DNA from: Nocardioides yefusunii
GTDB lineage: Bacteria > Actinomycetota > Actinomycetes > Propionibacteriales > Nocardioidaceae
DNA length: 64,000 nt
Assembly: GCF_004014875.1 (NCBI RefSeq)
Contig: NZ_CP034929.1
Span: 1,178,001 to 1,242,000, forward strand
Reading direction: 5' to 3'
The position numbers and the translations under genes were made by a program. The notes under the pieces are model-generated. The model saw nothing but the letters and a program-made list of their open reading frames with translations. It was not told the DNA's origin and ran no database searches. Of the stretch, positions 56,743 to 63,787 are shown piece by piece (the first letter of the stretch is position 1; each line of letters opens with the position of its first letter).

Positions 56743-56870
56743 GGGGCATCGCCTACGAAACCGCCCGCGCCTGCCTGGCCTACCGGATGAGCCCCACCGA
56801 GTGGCGCAGCCTCACCGTCTTGGAGAAGCAAGCGTTCCACGACGCCGCCCGTGACCTGAAAGAAGAGTGA
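56727..56870 (+). CDS. Tail assembly chaperone, frameshift extension
   Basis: This frame adds 47 residues (RLHALRGIAYETARACLAY onward) to the first 103 of the chaperone, giving a 150-residue GT-type product. It has no start codon of its own that would make sense. It ends 3 bp before the tape measure gene. Confidence 0.82.
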   Translation, partial: RLHALRGIAYETARACLAYRMSPTEWRSLTVLEKQAFHDAARDLKEE

Positions 56871-56873
56871 CCC

Positions 56874-57896
56874 ATGAGTGCTGGACGACCAGTACGCGTC
56901 GCCGTCGTCGGCGACTCCGGCGACCTGCGCCGCGCGCTGTCGCAGGCCGAGGCCGCGCTCGACGACGTCGGCGACACCGCTGTCGACAACGGCCGCCGCG
57001 TCGAGGCTGCCCTGGGCGCGACCGCCGAGTCGGCAGACGCAACGGCGTCGGCGTCGTCGCAGCTCGCCGGTGGTCTGGGTGACCTCGCCGGTGGTATGGC
57101 CGCGGCCGGCTTCATCTCCGAAGACACCGCAGCCGCCTTCGACACCGCGTCACAGGCGATCATGGGTGTCACCGGTGCAGCCGACCTCATGAACCTGGCC
57201 ACCGAGAAGATCCCTGGGATTCACAAGGTGGCCACCGCAGCCACCAAGGGCCTCGCCGCCGCCAAGCGTGCCCTCGGTGTCGCGATCCGGTTCGCCATGG
57301 GGCCGGTCGGCTTGATCATGATCGCGATCACCGCCCTGATCGCGATCGTCACCGTCCTGTGGAAGAACAACGAAGGATTCCGTAAGGCCGTCATCAAGGT
57401 CTGGGAGGCAGTCAAGGACGGCGTCGGCGCCGCGATCGACTGGGTGTCAGACAAGATCTCCGGGCTGATCGACTTCTTCAAGAAACTGCCGGGCCGAATG
57501 ACGCAGGCCGTGTCGGGTCTGTGGAACGGCATCAAGGACGGCTTCAAGGGCGCGATCAACTGGGTCATCGACAAGTGGAACAACTTCTCGATCTCGCTGC
57601 CCGGTGTCAAGGTGCCTGGCCTCGGACAGGTCGGCGGCTTCACCCTCAACACCCCCGACATTCCGCGCCTCAACATGGGCGGCATCGTCACCCGCGCCAC
57701 CACGATCACCGCCGGTGAGGGACGTCCGGAAGCCATTCTTCCGCTCGACCGGCTCGGCGGCCTCGGCGGCGGGGACGTGAACATCTACATGCACCCCACC
57801 AGCGACCCGGTCGCGGTCGGCAGGGAGCTGCAGAAGGTCCTCGACGCTTTCCGTCTCGCAGGCGGTCGCGGTCTCGGAGCGGGGGTGCCGGGATGA
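56874..57896 (+). CDS. Tape measure protein (very short)
   Basis: A 340-residue protein: an Ala-rich helical first third (ALSQAEAALDDVGDTAVDNG), a hydrophobic core segment (FAMGPVGLIMIAITALIAIV) and a Gly-rich C-terminus with GGIVTRATTITAGEGRPEAI, the typical end of actinophage tape measures. Tape length sets tail length; 340 residues would give a tail of only about 50 nm at 1.5 angstroms per residue. Overlaps the next gene by 4 bp. Confidence 0.88.
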   Translation: MSAGRPVRVAVVGDSGDLRRALSQAEAALDDVGDTAVDNGRRVEAALGATAESADATASASSQLAGGLGDLAGGMAAAGFISEDTAAAFDTASQAIMGVTGAADLMNLATEKIPGIHKVATAATKGLAAAKRALGVAIRFAMGPVGLIMIAITALIAIVTVLWKNNEGFRKAVIKVWEAVKDGVGAAIDWVSDKISGLIDFFKKLPGRMTQAVSGLWNGIKDGFKGAINWVIDKWNNFSISLPGVKVPGLGQVGGFTLNTPDIPRLNMGGIVTRATTITAGEGRPEAILPLDRLGGLGGGDVNIYMHPTSDPVAVGRELQKVLDAFRLAGGRGLGAGVPG

Positions 57897-59470
57897 TCGA
57901 CCCCGACAGTGTTGCCGTGCTCCTGGGGTACAACGCCAGCGCCCACCCGAACTACTGCCTCAATCCCAACGGGGCCGTCGGTGGAGTCGGGTGGCGCACC
58001 CTGATTCCTGGGTCTCGGATTCAGAGCGTCGACGCGTCCAGTGAGGGAGCACCCGAGGCACTGGCCTACGTCTCGTCCGCGGCCGGGGCGCAGGTGTGGC
58101 AGTCGGTCGAGTTCCCCGTCGACGGCGCCGCGGGGCACCGCCCCTACGCCTACTTCACAGCCGTTTTCACGTCGGCTGACCTGGCTTGCACGTTCACCTA
58201 CACCGACGCTGCCGGGACGTGGATCGGCACATCATCCACGCACGTAGTGCCCGCTGGCACGACGCGGACACGGTTCGCGATCTTGCCCGCCGCGCCGGCC
58301 CCTGCCGGTGCGCGTACCTGCGTGCTGTCAATGTCCTTCACGGCGTCTGGTGCTGGCACCAGTCACGTCCTCACTGACTTCAAGCTGACCTCCGCCGCGA
58401 CCGCCCCCGGAGACGCCACCGTGGGCAGCCTCACGTGGAACGACATCAGCGACTGGTGCGAAGACATCACCGCGACGCTCGCCGGGCTCTCAGTGGGCAC
58501 CCTCACCGTCCGCGCCCATGACCAGTGGGCAGTGCTCGCCGCCCGTCCAGGGCACCAGATCCGGGTCGAGGTCGGCGGGCAACGGCTCTGGACCGGCGTC
58601 GTGAGCCGCGTCGTCTCGGAGTCTCGCAAGGCCAAGCGCGCCGGCGTCGACCTCAAGCCGATCGTCACGATCACCGCGACCGACGCCGTGACGCAGCTCG
58701 CCGGTACGCCCGCCCCCCGCGGGGTCACCTCCTTCGTCAACCTGCCCGCGTCGCTGGACCGCGGCACGACCCCGTGGGTGGTGCAGGGCGTCAGCGACTC
58801 CGTGGCTGTCGCGGCGACGCTCTCCACCCCTGGTGCGTCCGCACTTGACCAGGTCATCCGCACTGTCACCACTGCCACCATCAGCCGTGTCCGTGCATGG
58901 ATCGACCGTTTCGGGGTCCTGCAGGTGTACGGCACGTCCGGGTTCGACGGCATCGCGGCCACCTTCACTGACAGCCCCGCACTCAGCACCGCCGCCCGCT
59001 ACGTCGACGTGCAGCGCGGCTTCGACTCCGAAGACTGCATCAACACCGTCTATGTCGAGGTCAGCAACGGCGCCGAGACCGTCACGAACGGCCCGTGGGT
59101 GAACTTCGCCTCGGTCGCGGCATGGGGCACCAGGGCCGCGACCTACAAGACCTATGACGCCAACAGCCCTCTCTCGCCCACGGCCGGTGCAGGGCTCGCG
59201 TCCACAGTCCTCGACAGCAACGCCTCGCCCGCGATGAAAGTGCAGAGCATCACCACCTACAACTCGACGCCCACGATCCGGGCTGCTGCGATCGCAGCCG
59301 CCCCGCAGCGCCGCGTCTCGGTCATCCACCGCGACACCACCTACTCCTGCCGGGTCCTACAGGTCACCCACCGCATCACCGCCCGCGCCGGCGACCTGCG
59401 CCGCCCCGCGACCTGGCACACCGACTTCGTCCTCGGGTCCGCGACCGCTGTCCCGCTCCCACTCAACTGA
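57893..59470 (+). CDS. Minor tail (tail-tip) protein
   Basis: A 525-residue beta-rich protein coupled to the tape measure gene. The N-terminal half looks like a carbohydrate-binding sandwich (HPNYCLNPNGAVGGVGWRTL); the second half contains RVEVGGQRLWTGVVSRVVSE and TITATDAVTQLAG, the pattern of phage tail-tip hub proteins. It appears to be the only large tip protein, so it may combine distal tail and hub roles. Confidence 0.72.
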   Translation: MIDPDSVAVLLGYNASAHPNYCLNPNGAVGGVGWRTLIPGSRIQSVDASSEGAPEALAYVSSAAGAQVWQSVEFPVDGAAGHRPYAYFTAVFTSADLACTFTYTDAAGTWIGTSSTHVVPAGTTRTRFAILPAAPAPAGARTCVLSMSFTASGAGTSHVLTDFKLTSAATAPGDATVGSLTWNDISDWCEDITATLAGLSVGTLTVRAHDQWAVLAARPGHQIRVEVGGQRLWTGVVSRVVSESRKAKRAGVDLKPIVTITATDAVTQLAGTPAPRGVTSFVNLPASLDRGTTPWVVQGVSDSVAVAATLSTPGASALDQVIRTVTTATISRVRAWIDRFGVLQVYGTSGFDGIAATFTDSPALSTAARYVDVQRGFDSEDCINTVYVEVSNGAETVTNGPWVNFASVAAWGTRAATYKTYDANSPLSPTAGAGLASTVLDSNASPAMKVQSITTYNSTPTIRAAAIAAAPQRRVSVIHRDTTYSCRVLQVTHRITARAGDLRRPATWHTDFVLGSATAVPLPLN

Positions 59471-59479
59471 AGGAAGACC

Positions 59480-60055
59480 ATGGCGACCAACCCGCTGCAC
59501 CGCCCCAATTGGCGCGGCCGAAGCAACGTCGACGCGCTCACCATCGCCGCGCTCGAGCACGCCGAAGCCCTCGCGGGCCACCAGTTCACCGTCACCCAGG
59601 GCAGCTACCAGTCCACCGTCGTGGCCTCCGCTGGCACCCACGACAAGGGCGGCGTCGTCGACCTCGCGTGGTGCGGGCACGACGCCTGTGTGGGCCACCT
59701 GCGCCGCGCCGGGTTCTGGGCCTGGCACCGCACCCCTGCCCAGGGGAAGTGGAAGGACCACATCCACGCCGTCGTCAAGGGGCACCCCAACCTTGCGCCG
59801 GCTGCCGCGCGACAGGTCACCGCAGGTGAGAAGGGACGCAACGGCCTGGCCAGCACCGGACCCGACGACGGCCCCAAGGTCTCCGTCCCCACGCCCACGC
59901 TGCCCTGGCCCAAGACCACCCGCGGCAAGCACGTTGACGACGCGATCGCGGCCACCGCGAAGTCCGCCCGCATCGCGAAGAAGCGCGGCCAGACCAAGCG
60001 GTACCGCACTCTCAAGACCGCCCTCGGCGCGCTGCGCTCCCTGCCGAAGAAGTGA
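59480..60055 (+). CDS. M15-like peptidase endolysin
   Basis: A 191-residue protein. Residues 40-100 carry the M15-type metal pattern: SAGTHDKGGVVDLAW (H54, D61) and WKDHIHAVV (H94, H96). It probably cuts peptide cross-links of the host wall at lysis. The C-terminal about 70 residues are basic and may bind the wall. No second lysin domain is present. A holin-like gene follows. Confidence 0.78.
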   Translation: MATNPLHRPNWRGRSNVDALTIAALEHAEALAGHQFTVTQGSYQSTVVASAGTHDKGGVVDLAWCGHDACVGHLRRAGFWAWHRTPAQGKWKDHIHAVVKGHPNLAPAAARQVTAGEKGRNGLASTGPDDGPKVSVPTPTLPWPKTTRGKHVDDAIAATAKSARIAKKRGQTKRYRTLKTALGALRSLPKK

Positions 60056-60063
60056 GACCAGAC

Positions 60064-60399
60064 ATGACCGACACCGCCACCCCGCTCCCCGTCGACCCCG
60101 CCGACGTCGTGACCTGGCCCCAGGCCGCGACCGCGATCGTCCTGATCCTCGCGGTCCTCGTCATCCCCGCAGTCCTGACATACCTCACCAACCGCCGAGT
60201 CAAGGCGCTCGACACCACCCTCACCACCAACAACGGTGGCGGGTCCGTGAAGGACCAGCGCGACTCCATCGCGGCCGATGCCGCCGCGACCCGCGAGCTC
60301 GTCGAGGCACGACTCGTCCCAGCCGTCGACGACCTCGCCGCCCGCGTCGACGTCCTCGAGGCAGCCAAGCCCCGCGGCATCTTCGGACGCGCCCGATGA
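60064..60399 (+). CDS. Membrane protein, possible holin (DUF2746-like)
   Basis: A 111-residue protein with one transmembrane helix at about residues 22-44 (AATAIVLILAVLVIPAVLTY) and a helical, probably coiled-coil C-terminus. Actinophages often encode such DUF2746-like proteins near the lysin. A holin role follows from position. Overlaps the next gene by 4 bp. Confidence 0.6.
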   Translation: MTDTATPLPVDPADVVTWPQAATAIVLILAVLVIPAVLTYLTNRRVKALDTTLTTNNGGGSVKDQRDSIAADAAATRELVEARLVPAVDDLAARVDVLEAAKPRGIFGRAR

Positions 60400-60719
60400 G
60401 CGCCCCGTACCACCAGCTGCGCGTAGACCAGGGCGCACGCTTCGACCTCACCATCCTCTACCAGCAGCCCTCGACCGAGGGCGTCGACATGACCGGGACC
60501 ACCGCCACCCTCACCGTCCTCGACGAGGACGGCAAGGTCCTGGCATCCCACACCGTCGACGGTGTCGACGACGGCCGCCTTGACTTCACCCTCGCGGCCA
60601 CCGTCACCGCGGCGCTGCCCGCAGGTCGGCTCGCCTACCACGTCGACCACGAAACCATCACCGGACCCGACCGCCTCGTCGTCGGCGTCCTCGAATGCCG
60701 GGAGGCCACCCGTGTCTAA
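60396..60719 (+). CDS. Beta-rich virion protein before the fibre
   Basis: A 107-residue Ig-like protein (TTATLTVLDEDGKVLASHTV) resembling the N-terminal domains of baseplate upper proteins. It is coupled at both ends (ATGA before, 8-bp overlap with the fibre gene after) and may attach the fibre to the tail tip. Not firmly recognised. Confidence 0.5.
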   Translation: MSAPYHQLRVDQGARFDLTILYQQPSTEGVDMTGTTATLTVLDEDGKVLASHTVDGVDDGRLDFTLAATVTAALPAGRLAYHVDHETITGPDRLVVGVLECREATRV

Positions 60720-62217
60720 CCGAATCGTCATCACCGCACCCGGTCCCCAGGGCTCGCCTGGCCCGCAGGGCGAGCCGGGCCCCAGCACCGTGCCCACCGC
60801 CCTCGCGGTCGCGCACGCCCTTGGCGACGGCCAGCCCGGCCGGACCGTCATCGACGAGCACGTGGCCGCAGCTGCCAGCGACGCAGGCACCCCGATCGGC
60901 CGTGCGCTTTACGCCGCCATCGGCGATCAGGTCACGCCTCTGGAGACGCTGACTTTTGCGGGACAGCAGGCCGTCTCCGAGGCTGCACTGGTGGTCCGGT
61001 CTGGCGATGACGAGCGCGCCACCCTCACGCCGGACGGACGCACAGCGGTCTACATGGTGACCGGCGAGAGCAGCCAGACTTTCACTGTCTCCGGCTGCGC
61101 CGTCTCGGATGACACCCTGCGGAAGAAGACGGGCACTCAGTCGCGGCGCTTCACGACCTCCGGGGCCGCGACTGCCGTAGCGACCCACTCGCCCGCCACC
61201 GCCCTCACTCACGGTCCCGCGTCCATCTGGCGCACGTGGGTATGGATCGAGGATGTCACGGCACTCACCGGGTACTTCCAGATCATCCACACGCGCGGCG
61301 CTGTGATCGACACCGTCGCTCCGCCCGCCGACCAGCGATGGGTGAAGCAAGTCCCCGTCTCGTCGCTCCGCACCGGATGGAATCTGATCTCCGACGACAC
61401 TCTCGGGATGTACAGCGCTGCCGGATGGGGCAGCATCTACTCGACCCGCTACATCTTCCAGACCACCAAGGCCACCAGCGTGTCGGTGGACTCGACGTGG
61501 TTCGAGTGCCCCAAGAAGGCGTCGCTCCTGCTCATTCAGGACGGCGGCTACAAGTCGTACATGACCCACGCGATCCCGGAACTGCGGTCGCGCAAATACC
61601 CGACGGTGTGGGCACTCAATCCGGGCTGGCTCGGCAAGCGCCCTGGTGCCTTCAACGAGACGATCACTGTCGCCGACGTCGCTACCCTCAAGGCGGCTGG
61701 CGACGAGATCTCTTTCCACTCGTGGGTCGCAGGTAATGACGGGCAACTGATGGCGACCATGACCCGCGAGCAGGTCCGCGATGACTCCCTCAAGTCCATC
61801 GCTGTCGCGCAGGCCGAGGGGTGGGGTAAGGGCTACCTCTTCCGAGGGGCATTCCTTCAGAATCTCGCGCCGAATGCGAGGGGCTGTGCACCCTATCACG
61901 CGATGCTGGCGACCTCGACGGAGAGGGATTCCCAGATCGCTACGTGGCCCCCGATGAACCGTCTCGACGTGGCTCGCGTGGGCTTGCACTTCTCCACCGA
62001 CGCTTTCATTGATGACATCTTCAACCGCCTGGAGAAGACTCGGGGCCTGTGCCTCGGGTACACCCACGGAATCTCCACGGTGTCCGCAGGCGACATGACC
62101 CCGGCGCGGCTGACCTACCTACTCGGCAAGATCGACGCTGCCGTGGCAGCCGGGTGGCTTGAGGTCACCACCTTTGAGCGGCTGCTCGCCTCGGCAGGCG
62201 GCGTCCTCCGCGCCTGA
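60712..62217 (+). CDS. Tail fibre with collagen-like stretch and deacetylase-like domain
   Basis: A 501-residue protein. Residues 9-23 are collagen-like (APGPQGSPGPQGEPG), then a fibre-like part, then a polysaccharide-deacetylase-type barrel from about residue 270 (LLLIQDGGYKSYMTHAIPEL). The metal site is partly degenerate: D277 is in the first motif and H336 starts the HSW motif, but the second histidine expected at 340 is alanine. It may bind or trim a host surface polysaccharide. The GTG start overlaps the preceding gene. Confidence 0.75.
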   Translation: MSNRIVITAPGPQGSPGPQGEPGPSTVPTALAVAHALGDGQPGRTVIDEHVAAAASDAGTPIGRALYAAIGDQVTPLETLTFAGQQAVSEAALVVRSGDDERATLTPDGRTAVYMVTGESSQTFTVSGCAVSDDTLRKKTGTQSRRFTTSGAATAVATHSPATALTHGPASIWRTWVWIEDVTALTGYFQIIHTRGAVIDTVAPPADQRWVKQVPVSSLRTGWNLISDDTLGMYSAAGWGSIYSTRYIFQTTKATSVSVDSTWFECPKKASLLLIQDGGYKSYMTHAIPELRSRKYPTVWALNPGWLGKRPGAFNETITVADVATLKAAGDEISFHSWVAGNDGQLMATMTREQVRDDSLKSIAVAQAEGWGKGYLFRGAFLQNLAPNARGCAPYHAMLATSTERDSQIATWPPMNRLDVARVGLHFSTDAFIDDIFNRLEKTRGLCLGYTHGISTVSAGDMTPARLTYLLGKIDAAVAAGWLEVTTFERLLASAGGVLRA

Positions 62218-62224
62218 CGCACTT

Positions 62225-62475
62225 GCCCGGTAAAGCGCACCACTACCCACTCACGAAAGGAGCCATCATGGCTCACCCCGCAACGACCGCACTCCTGGAC
62301 TTCTTCGAGTTCGAGCACCTGCCGCCGCACCTCGCCAAGGTCTCGGAGAAGTTCCACGACCTGGCGCACGACGTCGCCGCCACGCTCGACGGCCCCGAGG
62401 CCACGGTCGCTGTCCGCAAACTGCTGGAAGCCAAGGACTGCGCCGTCCGCGCCGCCGTCAGCGCCCGGTAAAGCG
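62225..62475 (+). repeat. 13-bp direct repeats flanking the small 62268 gene
   Basis: GCCCGGTAAAGCG occurs at 62225-62237 and again at 62463-62475, 238 bp apart, on either side of a single small gene. Such flanking repeats suggest a cassette that was gained or can be lost by recombination. Confidence 0.75.
62268..62471 (+). CDS. Small helical protein, possible Acb2/Tad1-like anti-defence factor
   Basis: A 67-residue protein after AAGGAG. Two helices are predicted by eye (LPPHLAKVSEKFHDLAHDVA and VRKLLEAKDCAVRAAV). The pattern HLPPHL-X-VS...LRKLLEAKD-X-AVRAA is common in small actinophage proteins that I recall being grouped with the Acb2/Tad1 hairpin family, which soak up cyclic oligonucleotide signals of CBASS or Thoeris. 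That link is from memory and moderate at best. It lies between the fibre and the integrase gene, flanked by direct repeats. Confidence 0.55.
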   Translation: MAHPATTALLDFFEFEHLPPHLAKVSEKFHDLAHDVAATLDGPEATVAVRKLLEAKDCAVRAAVSAR

Positions 62476-63285
62476 TCACCCCGCAGCGGCCACAGCTGCC
62501 CGTCGAGCATCATCCGGAAGTAGCACGTACCTCTGGGTGGTCTCCGGGCGGCTGTGGCCGAGCACCTCGCCGACCGCGAGTAGGTCACGCGTGCCGGCAT
62601 ACGCCCTGGTTGCCATGCGGTGCCGCAGGGTGTGGGCCGTCCAGTCGTCCGGGAGGGCCCTCGAGATCAGCCGCGTCACGTGCCCTGGGGAAAGGTGCGA
62701 TCCTCGGCCGTTGGGGAAAGCCCATCCCTCGACCCGCCACAGTCGTGTGGCGAGCTCGGGGGACTCCACGGGCACGACGCGGGTCTTCCCGCCCTTCCCG
62801 AGCACCACGAGGTCACCAGAGCGCCGCCCGCCCGTGTAGTGGGTGCGGTGGACCTGGGCAATCTCGGCGGCGCGTAGGCCGGCCCTGGCGCCGAGTAGCG
62901 CCATGAGCCCGATCCGGTCGGGGCGACGTACCAGCATCTCGACCAGGTGCTCCGGGGTGGGGCGTGGCCGCGGGGGCGGCACCGCGACGGCGGCCAGCGT
63001 CGTCGCGGGGTCGCGGTCCACCCATCCTCGAGCGTGCGCCCAGCGGAAGAACCCGCGCATGACGCTGCGGGCAGACTTCCGGGTCTCGGGTGACCAGTCT
63101 CGACGCGACAGGAATGCGGAGAGGTCATCGACCGTGGTCGCCCACGGGTTCGCGGGGGTGGTGGGGGTGCGCTGCAACAGCGAGAGGTAGTGCATGTGCA
63201 GCCGCACGGTGCCTGGGGATCGTCCAGCGGCTGCGAGGTGGGTGGAGTACTTCTGGGTGGCTGTGTGCCAGTTCTGGGGGGTCAT
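62476..63285 (-). CDS. Tyrosine-type integrase
   Basis: A 269-residue site-specific recombinase with a SAM-like N-terminal core-binding domain and the catalytic set R (AGLRAAEIAQ), K (GKGGKTRV), HTLRHRMAT (HXXR), LGHSRPETTQRY (H and Y). It is short, without an arm-binding domain. It faces attR; in the excised circle it lies 47 bp downstream of the extended repressor frame on the same strand. Its C-terminus (ARRAAVAAAG) is alanine-rich, which could be a proteolysis signal. Confidence 0.93.
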   Translation of the reverse strand: MTPQNWHTATQKYSTHLAAAGRSPGTVRLHMHYLSLLQRTPTTPANPWATTVDDLSAFLSRRDWSPETRKSARSVMRGFFRWAHARGWVDRDPATTLAAVAVPPPRPRPTPEHLVEMLVRRPDRIGLMALLGARAGLRAAEIAQVHRTHYTGGRRSGDLVVLGKGGKTRVVPVESPELATRLWRVEGWAFPNGRGSHLSPGHVTRLISRALPDDWTAHTLRHRMATRAYAGTRDLLAVGEVLGHSRPETTQRYVLLPDDARRAAVAAAG

Positions 63286-63332
63286 GCGGGGATCGTCAGA
63301 AATCGACAGCCCCCGCGCTCTCGGTTTCTAGA

Positions 63333-63434
63333 TCATGCCCGCCGCAGCCGGAACGTCAGGACTCGCCCTAGCGGCTGGGGCCCTTCGGGTGGCCCTAACG
63401 TCACCTCACCGTCGCTGGCCTCGTCATACAGGTA
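63333..63434 (-). pseudogene. Detached 3' end of the viral repressor frame
   Basis: These 34 codons (YLYDEASDGEVTLGPPEGPQ and then PLGRVLTFRLRRA, stop TGA at 63333) are in frame with the repressor gene once attL and attR are joined at the core. In the lysogen they are separated from it by the whole prophage and have no start. They are the C-terminal extension that integration removes. Confidence 0.72.
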
Positions 63435-63471
63435 ACCGGAGGGTTGTTGGTTCGAGTCCAACCGGGGGAGC
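63433..63471 (+). repeat. attR core with orphan tRNA-Asn 3' half
   Basis: 39 bp identical to attL. It is only the 3' part of tRNA-Asn, lacking acceptor 5' strand, D arm and anticodon, so it is not a functional tRNA. Confidence 0.95.
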
Positions 63472-63477
63472 TTGTGA

Positions 63478-63510
63478 GGAAGGGCCCAGGTCGCTGACCT
63501 GGGCCCTTCC
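63478..63510 (+). terminator. Displaced terminator of the first tRNA-Asn
   Basis: A perfect 15-bp stem (63478-63492 with 63496-63510) around GCT, 7 bp after the tRNA remnant. A near-copy follows the second tRNA-Asn, which shows this hairpin originally ended the first tRNA gene. Confidence 0.88.
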
Positions 63511-63622
63511 GCATTTCCTGGCCCGACGGCGTCCGGCACTCGTCGGGGCGGCCACTCTCCCCGTTCGGGTGTCCTGGTGGAGGTGAGGGGTGGGGAAGTT
63601 ACGTCCTGGGACGACTTCTTGC

Positions 63623-63628
63623 TACGAT
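63623..63628 (+). promoter_or_regulatory. -10 element of the second tRNA-Asn
   Basis: TACGAT lies 29 bp before the tRNA; TTACGT at 63599 could be the -35. The rest of 63511-63657 shows no gene. Confidence 0.4.
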
Positions 63629-63657
63629 TCTTCCCGTTGCCGCGCTGGTGGCAGCGA

Positions 63658-63730
63658 TCCCCTGTAGCTCAACTGGCAGAGCATTCGGCTGTTAACCGGA
63701 GGGTTGTTGGTTCGAGTCCAACCGGGGGAG
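63658..63730 (+). tRNA. tRNA-Asn(GTT), second copy
   Basis: 73 nt, identical in sequence to the copy at 47465, anticodon GTT, no encoded CCA. It escaped integration and provides a second potential attB. Confidence 0.97.
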
Positions 63731-63739
63731 CTGGTGAAG

Positions 63740-63768
63740 AAGGGCCCAGGTCACTGACCTGGGCCCTT
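63740..63768 (+). terminator. Terminator of the second tRNA-Asn
   Basis: A 13-bp stem (63740-63752 with 63756-63768) around ACT followed by TC; it differs from the hairpin at 63478 by only a few bases. Confidence 0.85.
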
Positions 63769-63787
63769 TCACGTTCTCGGACTGCGC

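Larger units (their letters stand above)
47500..63471. mobile_element. Compact temperate siphophage prophage in tRNA-Asn
   Basis: A 15,933-bp element bounded by 39-bp identical repeats (47500-47538 and 63433-63471). It holds a repressor-like gene at the left, 20 or so rightward genes for packaging, head, tail, lysis and fibre, and an integrase at the right. No replication, recombination or methylase gene was recognised. All structural genes look intact and tightly overlapping, so the prophage is probably functional. Size, fused protease-capsid and very short tape measure match the miniature siphophages of Arthrobacter, Microbacterium and Rhodococcus. Confidence 0.95.

Noticed and set aside
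63433-63471. A third tRNA-Asn at attR
   Set aside because: Only the 3' half is present; the acceptor 5' strand, D arm and anticodon loop are missing.
47500-63471. Satellite or phage-inducible island
   Set aside because: It carries its own terminase, portal, capsid, tail, lysin and fibre genes, so it does not need to borrow a virion. Replication remains open, but the set fits a small phage better.
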